64,000 nt of DNA from Chamaecyparis obtusa (Eukaryota > Streptophyta > Pinopsida > Cupressales > Cupressaceae): positions 250,501 to 314,500 of the forward strand of contig BSBK01009272.1 in NCBI GenBank assembly GCA_027943335.1, read 5' to 3'. Made by a program: the position numbers and the translations under genes. Positions 51,048 to 60,486 of the stretch are shown one piece after another (the stretch's first letter is position 1; every line of letters starts with the position of its first letter). A model generated the notes under the pieces. The model was not told the DNA's origin, did no database searches, and saw only the letters and a list, made by a program, of their open reading frames with translations.

Positions 51048-52409
51048 TTGGGGTTAGCAAAACTTATGGCCCAAAGAAATTTGGATGCTAATCACATCAA
51101 CATTCTTGAAGAAGAACAAAGGCCATACATTTGTGATTTAGATTGTTGTGAATGGTACAAGGATGTCATTGGATACTTGCAAAAGCTTTTACTTCCTTCT
51201 GATATGGAAGACCACAAAAGGAGGACTATCAAATTACATGCTCTAAAATATGTGATCATTAAAGGAGAATTGTGGTGGAGAAGTAATGAGGGTGTTTTGC
51301 TGAAATGTGTTGACCCTCAAAAGGCCAATGATTTGTTGCAAGCAATGCATGAAGGTGTGTGTGGTGGCCATTACATGGCTAAAACCACTACACATAAGAT
51401 ACTGAGGTTTGGTTTTTGGTGGCCTAGTATTTTCAAGGATGCACATTCTTTTGTCAAAAAATGTGATGCTTGTCAGAGATTTTCAGGAAAATTGAAATTC
51501 AATGGAAATTTGCCTCTAAGTCTTGTGACTGTGGAAACCCCTTTTCAAAAGTGGGGTATGGATTTCATAGGAGAGATCCCAAAAAAATCCAGTGGAGGAC
51601 ATTCCTACATATTGGTTGCAACTGAATACTTTACAAAGTGGGTGGAAGCTATTCCCACTAAAAAAGCAACCAGTAAAGTGGTTATTGATTTCCTGATGCA
51701 AAATTTGCTGATAAGGTTTGGATGCCTTGAAGTTTTAGTTGTTGACAATGCTTTGTGTTTCAGATCTGAAGATTTTGTTAGCTTTTGTTTGCAATGTGGT
51801 ATAAAGATTTCATACTCTGCTCCCTACCATCCTCAAGGAAATGGTCAGGCTAAATCAAGTAACAAAAGCTTGATAAATTTTTTGAAGAGAGTCTTAGATG
51901 CAAACAAGAAGGCATGGGATTCAAAGCTACAACTAGCTCCGTGGGCTGACAGAGTGACAATCAAGAAGGCTATAGGATGTGCTCCTTTTGATTTAGTATA
52001 TGGTATCCATGCCAAGTTACCAAAAAATAATTTGTTGCAAATGTACAAGTTCATCTAGTTGTATGATGATGATCAAGATGATGAAATGAAGATCAGATTA
52101 CAGGACCCGATACAACTAGATGAATCAAGGAGGGAAGCACATGATACAAATTTGAGATCTCAGCTCAGGTATAAGAATTTGTATGATAGAAAAACTATAG
52201 TCAGAAGTTTTCAAGATAATGATTTGATCCTAATGTGGAATGCCAGGCTTGAAGACAAGGGTAAACACAACAAATTTGACCCTATTTGGTTGGGACCATA
52301 TTTGATCAGTCAAACATAGGGACCTAATTCATACATTCTGAAGGACTTGATTGGAAATGAAATGGAATTGCCAATTCATGGACAATTCCTCAAGTTGTAC
52401 TTTTCTTAA
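51048..52409 (+). pseudogene. integrase of the giant element
   Basis: HHCC zinc domain: HEGVCGGHYMAKTTTHKIL, then KKCDACQRF. Core: KWGMDFIGEIPKKSSGGHSY (first Asp), EVLVVDNALCF (second Asp, in an unusual context), PQGNGQAKSSNKSL, where the catalytic Glu is replaced by Lys (AAA at 51852-51854). TAG 52056, TAG 52317; C-terminal part ends GPYLISQ, then HGQFLKLYFS and TAA 52407-52409. The Lys substitution alone would inactivate strand transfer. Confidence 0.9.
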
Positions 52410-52580
52410 GGTACTCTCATTATCCATGAATAGTAGTTAGTTTCCCTTTCCCAGTTGTGTGTTTGTTTTCCAGTTGTGTGAGTAGGTTAGTTGTTCTGTT
52501 TTAGTAGATGGTCTGTTTATCCTAGAGATTCTGAATTCTTGTTATGCCTGCAAGAGGCATACATCCCCAGACAAAGGCAC
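52410..52580. other. spacer after pol, no clear polypurine tract
   Basis: 171 bp including two copies of a CCAGTTGTGTG word (about 52450 and 52471). No G-rich polypurine tract followed by TG is seen, consistent with loss of the real 3' LTR start. Confidence 0.5.
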
Positions 52581-53032
52581 TAAGATTCTATGAGACTATA
52601 CGACCGCTATTAGATCTTCTTTAAAGATACCAAGCCGAATGAAAGCTAAAACATTAGAATATAAAGTATTTAGGACTTAGGATATATCATAGCCACCAAG
52701 CTTAGGAAAAATTAAAACTGCTAGTTGCTGAGACTTAGGAAAACTTTACGCACGTGCACTTTTGAGATTTAAGTGATTCAAAAAGGTAATGCTCAAATAG
52801 ATTTAAAATAGAGCAACCTAGGGCTTTTTTGAAAATGGCATATACTTAGGGTTTTTCTCAGGTTTAACTCTTAATTATGGCTCACTAGATACTGAGGAAA
52901 AATAGATAATTTTGCAGGATCTTTTATGGGTTTTTTATAGCAAAATTATCATACTTTTATGAACATCTATACACACTTCAAATTTATAAAATTTTCACAA
53001 GACTTATGTATTGAAAATTTGAAGTGCCAACA
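52581..53032 (-). repeat. right end of the inverted terminal repeat
   Basis: Inverted copy of 37797-38248 ending GAAGTGCCAACA. It includes half of one hairpin unit at its inner end (AAGATTCTATGAGACTATAC). Confidence 0.93.
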
Positions 53033-53037
53033 GGGCA
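53033..53037. repeat. right 5-bp target duplication
   Basis: GGGCA, matching 37792-37796. Confidence 0.88.
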
Positions 53038-53044
53038 TACCAAT

Positions 53045-53845
53045 AAAATTGTTGACCTCCAAATTTGTTAGGCTTATTTTGAGGGCAGTCTAGATGTTTC
53101 ACAGATGTGGGACTAAGCACATTCTATGAAGTGACCTCCAAGATTTTAGAAACCGACTCTTCATAAATGTGGGGAAGGGAAAGAGGAAAGAGGAAAGAAA
53201 AAGACACTATGCTAAGCTGATGCACTAGAATGAAAAGCTTTTACAACACTTTGAAATTTCCTTTCTTAATTAAGCATTGTCTGTTTATGATATCTACCTA
53301 ACAAGAGATGAAAGATCCCATGGCATGATTGCATTCTTCATAGACGAAATCATAAACATAAAATCTTGAATAAACAAGACAAAAGTAAATAGACTCATTT
53401 CATTACACAAAGTATGCATATTGAATATTACATAGTTCAGAAGAAAGTACACAAAAGAGCCTAACATGCATAGTCCAAAACTTTTATTTCTGTTAAGAGT
53501 GGAATATCATACAAAGGTTACTGAGTCAAGTCATCACTCTTGATAGTTATAAAAATATACTTGCATGTAGTGTTGTTGTCATAGTTCTCTTTCTAAGAGG
53601 ACAATCTTAGTTGTGGAATTTTTAGTGATCCTCCTAAATAGGGGAAGACAACCCTATTCAATAATCTTCACAACCCTCAACAAAGAATAACCTTCCTAAC
53701 CAAAAATATTCCCTAACTCTCTCCATGTTTGTGGGTGAAATCATGATCATTGTCAAACATGGCATAGCAGTTTGTTATACTCATTACTTCATCAACATGC
53801 ACCCACTATGCCTGACTCATAGCATTATCATTCCTAGATACCAGA
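53045..53845. repeat. dispersed 0.8-kb repeat, copy 2
   Basis: Second copy of the unit at 20036-20840; same orientation. It adjoins segment B on its right. Confidence 0.85.
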
Positions 53846-54081
53846 TTCAAACATGAGGAGTTTTATTTTTATTTTTAAAAATTAGATTTTAAAAATAGAG
53901 GTTAGTTGCTTGGAGAATCATGGATACTCTAGTTGTGTTAACTACCAACAAGTAACATTAGAGCTTTTTGGGCCTCATTTGCGATAAATGTCTCGAATGT
54001 TTGTTGATGCACAAGAACAACCTAGTGATAACGACAATCATATGGGCACCATAGAGTGAACTTGAATATTGGTCTTGGTTT

Positions 54082-54297
54082 TTGGCATCTATGTTGGACG
54101 TGCACAAGGTCAAGCCTAAAATAGATAAATTGTCTCAGAGGGTGTTCAATGTGGACTACATCGATGGAATTAATGAAATTATTAATGTGGTCCAATATGA
54201 TGCTAGGATTACAAATGCCACTAATCTAGGGGTCATTTGGTTGTTGGAATTGACCTCAAATTGGAAAATGAAAATTGGTTTCCCTTCTCAAAATTGA
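54082..54297 (+). pseudogene. paralogous fragment of the ARM-associated frame
   Basis: LASMLDMHK of segment A reads MASMLDVHK here; VFNVDYIDG.NEIIN is shared. Truncated by the MITE-like insertion. Function unknown. Confidence 0.55.
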
Positions 54298-54607
54298 CTT
54301 CTCAATTCCAATTCCATGACTCAATTCTAATTACAGGTCGCGAGGCACACTGTGAGCATTGTGCAATATAAATGAAATTATTGTTGAAGGAAATAGGTCT
54401 GGAGCACATCTACAATGCGGAATGGTGAAATGAATTCTGATACTTGGTGTACCCCCACCTAGCCCCCTCAAGGAGTGTTGTGAAAATAGAGGATTTGTAA
54501 GAAGATTTGTCTTTCAAGGACTAAAAAGTAAAAACATTTATTTGTAAACACATTTTTTGGCTTCCTATTTTCATAAATTTCTATATTCATAACATGTAAT
54601 GAATTAT

Positions 54608-54631
54608 GTACACACACACACACACACACAC

Positions 54632-54682
<51 letters not shown>

Positions 54683-54727
54683 TGTGTACACACACACACA
54701 CACATATATATATCTGTGTGTGTGTGT

Positions 54728-54769
<42 letters not shown>

Positions 54770-54772
54770 ATA
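54608..54772. repeat. (CA)n(GA)n(CA)n microsatellite in segment B
   Basis: CA, GA, then CA/TG tracts at the position where segment A has (AT)n(AG)n. Long open frames here are artefacts. Confidence 0.97.
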
Positions 54773-55395
54773 TGTATATTGTAAATAGAAACATAGTTGT
54801 GTGTGTACCATTTTTACTTTCACTATAAAATGTTTCTCACTACATGTGAAATTTTGTTTCATGTCCAATTCTTTCATGTAAACATTTTTATCGTTTCTCA
54901 CATATGAATGTTTCATTTTAAGCACAAATATATTCTGCATTTTTTGTAAGCCTTAAAGAATTTATTTTCATGTCCAAAGCTTTAGAAGATTTAGTTGCAA
55001 AAAATAAATAAAAGGCCTAACCCACTTAGAATTTCCTATTTGAAGTAATGGGTTTCTGATGAGCAAGATATAGGAACTATTAATGGAACAAATGTACCTA
55101 TAGCCTAATGTCATATAGAGACATTTTAAAAAGCTTGTACAACCTTGTGACTAATCATTACCTTCACCATTTCTTAAACAAGAGCACTTTCAAAAAATAT
55201 GAGAGACTGACCAAAACACCCCTCGAGACGAGCCTGCCCCAAAACACACAACATTATAATGGAACTAGTTACTCATGCGATAGAAGGATCTAAAAACAAA
55301 AAAACCCAAGCCAAAACACTCAAAAACACCCGCAAGAAAAGTAATTACTAATGGTACATCCCCTTAAGGAGGATGTACAGTGTGCAAGATGCACC

Positions 55396-56379
55396 TGTAC
55401 ACACTAAAATGGTGCACTTCTATGAACCATTACATGCAAGGTTGCTCAAGAATGAGGCCTCACAAAGTGGCTCATAGCTCTCTATGCATGGAGTTGCAAG
55501 GGACTGTGATGTGTTTGCTCTCAGCTAGAGCTACAAAGCTTGTGACCTTGCTAGTCAACCACACAATGAGAGATTCAAGTGAGGACAAGGGCAAGAGTGC
55601 CAATATCCTCAAGAATCACTATGATAATGCAATGCAATGCAACTACAATGAGAATGCAATCTAAGCTATGAAAGGAAAGTACAATGCAACTAATCTATGA
55701 AAGGAAATAGCAATGGGTTACAATGCCTCCTATTTAGACTATGTGAGATTAATCTATTGCATAAAAGGAAATCTATACTAAGAATGCCATTATCATGCAA
55801 CTAAGAAAGCAAATATGCAACTAAATGATGAAAGCAACAAGTCTTCAATATCCTCAAAAGCTCCAAATGCACCTAAAACCTGCAGCATAACATTAGCATA
55901 AAAACATGGTATCCAAATGAAGGAGAGAGCTCTCCTTTTATAAGAAATGAGGTGAAATGGACCATGGAGATTAAGAGGCAAAAAGTCTTAATCAGCGGTG
56001 GAGCTTGAAAGAGGAGCAATCCATGTGCACAAGTATCCTCCAATAGGAAAATAAGAGTTGACTTTATGTCCATATGAGACAAAAAGTGCTTTTCTCCTTT
56101 TTATAAAACATGAATAATGCTTTATTTGTGCAACTTAGGATAAGAGGAAAGTGGGGCTTTTTATTTAATCAAAAGGGGAGGAAATATTCCTTTTAAATAA
56201 ATAAAGACTTAGGATAAGATGGTTAGCCCAAGGATAAAAATCCAATATATGATCGAAATTAAGATTTGATCAAGAAATTGATATTGTTGAAAATATTGAT
56301 TATTGATAAAATTGATTCAGGATTGATAAATTGAATAAATGGGGCCCAAAGTCTAGGCGACCATTTTTGGGTGCATACA
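55396..56379 (-). repeat. 3' LTR of the second Tat element
   Basis: On the element strand it begins TGTATGCACCCAAAAATGG and ends TGTGTACA (TGTA/TACA ends), 984 bp. TATAAAA lies at 55936-55942 on the minus strand. The polypurine tract abuts the start. The 5' LTR is not in the window. Confidence 0.82.
55936..55942 (-). promoter_or_regulatory. TATA box in the 3' LTR
   Basis: TATAAAA in CTTATAAAAGGAGAGC on the element strand, about 440 bp from the LTR start. Confidence 0.55.
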
Positions 56380-56392
56380 TTTTCCCCTCTTT
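56380..56392 (-). other. polypurine tract
   Basis: AAAGAGGGGAAAA on the element strand, directly before TGTATGCACC. Confidence 0.85.
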
Positions 56393-57234
56393 GACTAATG
56401 TGTGATCGATTTGGGAACACATGTAGTCAAAGAATGAAGTTGAAATGTGAGATCGATCTGGGATCACAAAACAACTCAACTATGAGGTCGATTCGGGATC
56501 ATATTTGGACAAAGCATAAACAAAGGTCTTTGAACATGAGGTCGATTCAGGATCACATTCAAAGTAAGAGATAAGAATCTCAAATTTGAGCAAAAGCTCA
56601 CAAAAGATGTCTAAATCAAGAGAATCAAGGAATCGGGGATGAGAATCCCATAAATACTGCAGTCAACATATCTCAAGCGGGTTGATTGTTTAAGTGCGTG
56701 TGTGTTGGTCATAGAGTCAAACTCTAATTGTCATATATGCTTAGTGAGAAATATCACATCATACGAGACTGTTGGGTAAGACACCTGATAAGTGTTAAGA
56801 AACACTCGACGCAAGGGTAGTGTTGAAAAACACTATTTGGGGTGGTGTTGAAAAACACCTGTTGTGAAATGCCCCAAGAGACAAACGCACCTAAAAGACT
56901 AATGCTAACAGTTATGCCCCCTACACAAAGACAAAGACCAATTCCAAACTCAGCCAAATAAGGTCAAGGCATGATGGGAAGTGGCTAAGTGTCGAGGACG
57001 CATGCTAACAAATAGGAGTGCAAAGGCCTCAAGTAGCGCCTATTTCTAGGTTTTCACCACTTGGAATCTTTTTTCATTTTTTCATTTTTTTGGATTTTTG
57101 AATTTTTTGATTTTTTTGTATTTTTTTCAAGACTTTTTATGCTTTTTAGAATTTTTTCAGCATCATATATCAATTTTTTTGATATTTTTTCAGGATAAAT
57201 ATGTACAAAGGATGCCTCTAGACAGAAACAGGCA
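56393..57234 (-). other. pol-to-LTR spacer with short repeats
   Basis: Four diverged copies of GAGGTCGATTCGGGATCA-type words at about 56404, 56451, 56491 and 56541. AGTGTTGAAAAACACT-type words near 56817-56862 are palindromic. A T-rich tract with little complexity lies at 57061-57190. No gene supported. Confidence 0.7.
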
Positions 57235-58251
57235 TCAAGGATAGAACTTCTTTAGGTGCACAATGTTGATGGGATCAGGGAGCTATTCTCCATCAGGATC
57301 TGACAGTAAATACGCACCGGTATCAAAAGCAGCTGTGATGACATATGGTCCAAGCTAGTTAGGTTCAAACTTGCCCTTTTGCTCTCTGTTCTGTTGGTTC
57401 TTAGGGTTCTCTCGCATAACAAGATCACCTATTTGAAATTCTCTAGGGTGAACCTTCTTATTGAATGCCTTGGACATACGTTTCTGATACACTCTCATAT
57501 GATCAAAGGAAGCTTTACGCTTCTCATCTAGAAGTTCTAGTTCCTGTAACCTCATGGCGCGATAATCCTCATCTGTAATCAAACCTTTGAGTGAGACTCT
57601 AAGTGATGGTATCTTGACTTCTAAAGGCAATACTGCTTCAGTGCCATAGGTGAGAGAAAAAGGAGTGGCTCCTGTAGGTGTGTGAATGCTTGTTCTATAA
57701 GCCCATAGTGTTGGATTGATTTGTAAGAGCCAATCCCTACCATTCTTGTGTACTGTCCTATAAAGAATCTTAAGAATGGTTTTGTTAGAGGTTTCTGCCT
57801 GTCCGTTTCCTTGTGGAAAATAGATGGAGGACCAATGTTGCTTGATTTTAAACTTTTTGCATAGATGCTTTAGGTCCTTATTCTTAAATTGACCTCCATT
57901 GTCAGTAATGATCTCAGAAGGCACTCCAAATCGACAAATAATATGATTCAAGATGAACAAAGAAATGGTCCTCCCTGAAGCAACAGAAAGTGGCACAACT
58001 TCCACCCATTTTGTGAAGTAGTCAGTGGCAGTAATAATGAACTTGTGTCCACCTGATGAGTTGGGATGAATCTGCCCAACCAGATCAAAGGCCCAGTGCT
58101 GAAATGGACAATGAGAAATAGAAGGGATCAGCTCCCTACCTAGAGCATGAATCAGGTTGCCATGTTTCTGACATTTTTCACATGACTTAGCAAAGGTGAC
58201 CGCGTCTATCTGCATTGTGGGCCAATAATATCCTGCCCTAAGCAACCTTCA
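57235..58251 (-). pseudogene. integrase of the second Tat element
   Basis: The zinc part begins before the TGA at 58249-58251 (DIHEGICGGH) and continues RLLRAGYYWPTMQIDA, then CEKCQKHG. Core: HWAFDLVGQIHP, EIITDNGGQFKN, FPQGNGQAETSNKTILK with D, D and E retained. TAG at 57355 replaces Trp in a conserved W-L-G-P-Y motif; a further TAG lies at about 57289. Ends INIVHLKKFYP, TGA 57235-57237. Confidence 0.9.
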
Positions 58252-60486
58252 GGCCATGGCAAGACCATTAGAATGTCCACCACAAATGCCCTCATGGATG
58301 TCAGCTAACGCTTGGTTGGATTCCTCCTTTTCCAAGCACCTAAGGAGCGTCCCATCTAAACCCCTCCTATATAAATCACCAGAGATGAGGGTGTGGTGAG
58401 AGGCGTTACGGATGAGGTTTCGGCGTTCAGAGTGGTTGAATGTGTCGGGGATGATGCCATCACGAAGATATGAATAAATAGCACCATATCGGGAAGACTC
58501 ATGTGTGATAATGGCACAAATGACATGGCTTTCAGATGAGTCAAAGATGGGATGGTGTAGCTCTTCCACCAAGAATTCAAATCTGGATTCATGTGTCTCC
58601 AACTGAAGAAGTGAAGCTAATGTGGCCATGGCGTCTGTAGCCTTGTTCTCTGTCCTAGGGATCTGTTGAAATGTCACAAAGGTGAAGTAGCGTCTCAAAG
58701 AATCAACCATTTTTTTGTAGGGTATCAATTTGTCATCCTTGGTTTGATACTCCTCATTGACTTGGTTGATGATTAACTGGGAATCCCCAAAGACATGTAA
58801 TTCTATGATGTTCCATTCTATAGCCATTCTCAAGCCATTAGTTAAAGCTTCATATTCTGCAATATTATTGGTACATGGGAATAAAAGTTTATAAGACTTT
58901 GGAATATTGTACCCATGTGGAGAAACAAATAACACTCCAGCACCTGATCCATTTTGCATGCGGGAACCATCAAAGAACATTGTCCAAGTGCGAGTAGTCG
59001 TATACAAGATGTGTTCATCTGGGAATTCCACTTGGACTGGCATACTATCCTGAATTGGGAAATCAGCTAATTGGTCAGCAATAGCTTGCCCTTTTATTGC
59101 CTTCCTTTCAACGTACTCTATGTCAAATTCAGTTAGGACCATCATCCATTTAGCGAGTCTACCCGTGAGGGTAGCCTTACTAAGCAAGTATTTAAGAGGA
59201 TCAATTTTGGCAACCAAATGTATGGTATGAGCAAGCATGTAGTGGCGCAACTTTTGAGAAGAAAACACCACTGCAAGACAAGACTTCTCAATATTATTGT
59301 AATTGATCTCATAGGAGACTAGAGTACGGCTGATGTAGTATATGGCCCGTTCTTTCCCAGTATCATCTGATTGAGCCAACAATGCCCCCAGGGAAGTGTC
59401 TGTAGCTGAAATATATAGGATCAATGGTTTCCCTGGAATAGGAGGCATTAGGATCAGAGGATTAGCGAAGTATTGTTTGATCTGATCTAGGCTCTTTTGA
59501 CAATCCTCGTTCCAAACACAAGAAGCACCCTTATGCAATGTCTTGTTGAAGGGCTGCGCTCTATCTGCAAGCTGAGAGATAAACTTCCTAATCGATTGAA
59601 GATGTCCCTGAAGACTTCTCATTTGGCTAATATTTTGAGGAGGTGGCATATCTAGAATAGCTTGGACCTTTTCGGGATCAACCTCGATACCTTTTGCTGA
59701 TATTATGAATCCTAAAAGTTTGCCTGAGGTGATGCCAAATGCACACTTCTTTGGATTCAATCTGAGTTGAAACTATTCCATGCGATCTAGAATTACTTCT
59801 AGATCGTCGAGGTGTGTGTCCCGTTGTCTTGATTTTGCCAGGGTATCATCCACATAATCTTCCATGTTTTTGTGCATCATATCATGAAAGATAGTGGTCA
59901 TAGCTCTTTGGTAGGTTGCTCCTGCATTCTTTAATCCAAATGGCATGACGTTCTAGCAATAGGTTCCCCATGCACATGTGAATGTTGTTTTCTCTTGGTC
60001 TTCAGGAGCTATTTTGATTTGATTATACCCCGAGAAACCATCCATTAGAGAGTATATGTCATAGCCCGCTGTCATGTCCACTATCATGTCAATGTTTGGA
60101 AGTGGAAAATCATCCTTTGGGCATGCTTTGTTTAAATCTCTAAATTCTGTGCATACATGAATGGACCCATCATGTTTAGAAACTGGCACTATGTTTGAGA
60201 TCCATTCTGCATAATCGATGGCTCTAATGAATCCAGCTCTCAAAAGTTTTTCTAATTCCCCTTTGACAAGGAGAGCTACATGTGGATGCATTTTTCTGAG
60301 TCTCTGTTTCATTGGCTTGACTCCTGGAGCGATGGATAAGTGATGCATGATAAGATTTGTGTCAATCCCTGGCATGTCTAAATAGGTCCATGCAAAATTA
60401 ATTTTCTTTTTCTGTAAAAACTGCACATATGCCTTGGTCTCTTCTTCTGATAAAGACTGAGCAAGATGGACTATTTGAGGATGTTC
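58252..60486 (-). pseudogene. RT, gRNH and aRNH of the second Tat element
   Basis: RT starts near 60426: LVKGELEKLLRAGFIRAI, VPVSKHDGSIHVCTEFRDLN, LMDGFSGYNQIKIAPED, then TAG 59953, VMPFGLKNAGATYQRA, the catalytic YVDD at 59845-59856, and TAG 59761. The gRNH (about 59480-59060) reads PLILYISATDTSLGALLAQ, with the canonical Asp changed. aRNH at about 58980-58570: WTMFFDGSRMQNGSGAG, TNNIAEYEALTNGL, VFGDSQLIINQV, TENKATDAMATLA. The order is RT-gRNH-aRNH-INT, usual for Tat. Confidence 0.92.

Larger units (their letters stand above)
37797..53032 (+). mobile_element. 15.2-kb Tat/Ogre-like gypsy element with inverted ends
   Basis: It starts TGTTGGCACTTC and ends GAAGTGCCAACA between perfect GGGCA duplications, so it integrated as one unit with TG...CA ends, as retroviral-type integrases do. 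Order: 452-bp end repeat, hairpin repeats, accessory frames A and B, TATA box, polyA signal, tRNA-like segment, PBS, gag, PR, aRNH, RT, gRNH, INT, inverted end repeat. The pol sequence and the aRNH place it in the Tat/Ogre lineage (inference from family knowledge). No direct 3' LTR exists: after the pol stop (52409) only 171 bp precede the inverted copy of the 5' end. All frames are broken, mostly by TAG. Confidence 0.9.
53870..55395. repeat. duplicated segment B (paralogue of 31240-35484)
   Basis: Contains the partial armadillo-associated frame 54082-54297 (VFNVDYIDGINEIINVVQYD), the empty site of the MULE (54396-54404) and the shared 3' flank. It also has about 100 bp (54230-54340) absent from A, with ends resembling TTGGTTGTTGGAATTGA and its inverted form, probably a small MITE. 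It is cut at 55395 by the second Tat element. Confidence 0.88.

Noticed and set aside
37797..53032. Considered as a Polinton/Maverick or DIRS element because of inverted ends plus RT/integrase
   Set aside because: No DNA polymerase B, packaging ATPase or tyrosine recombinase; the target duplication is 5 bp and gag-pol is plainly Tat/gypsy with a tRNA primer site.
37792..53037. Considered as two head-to-head independent gypsy insertions
   Set aside because: The outer GGGCA duplications match each other, which two independent insertions would not give.
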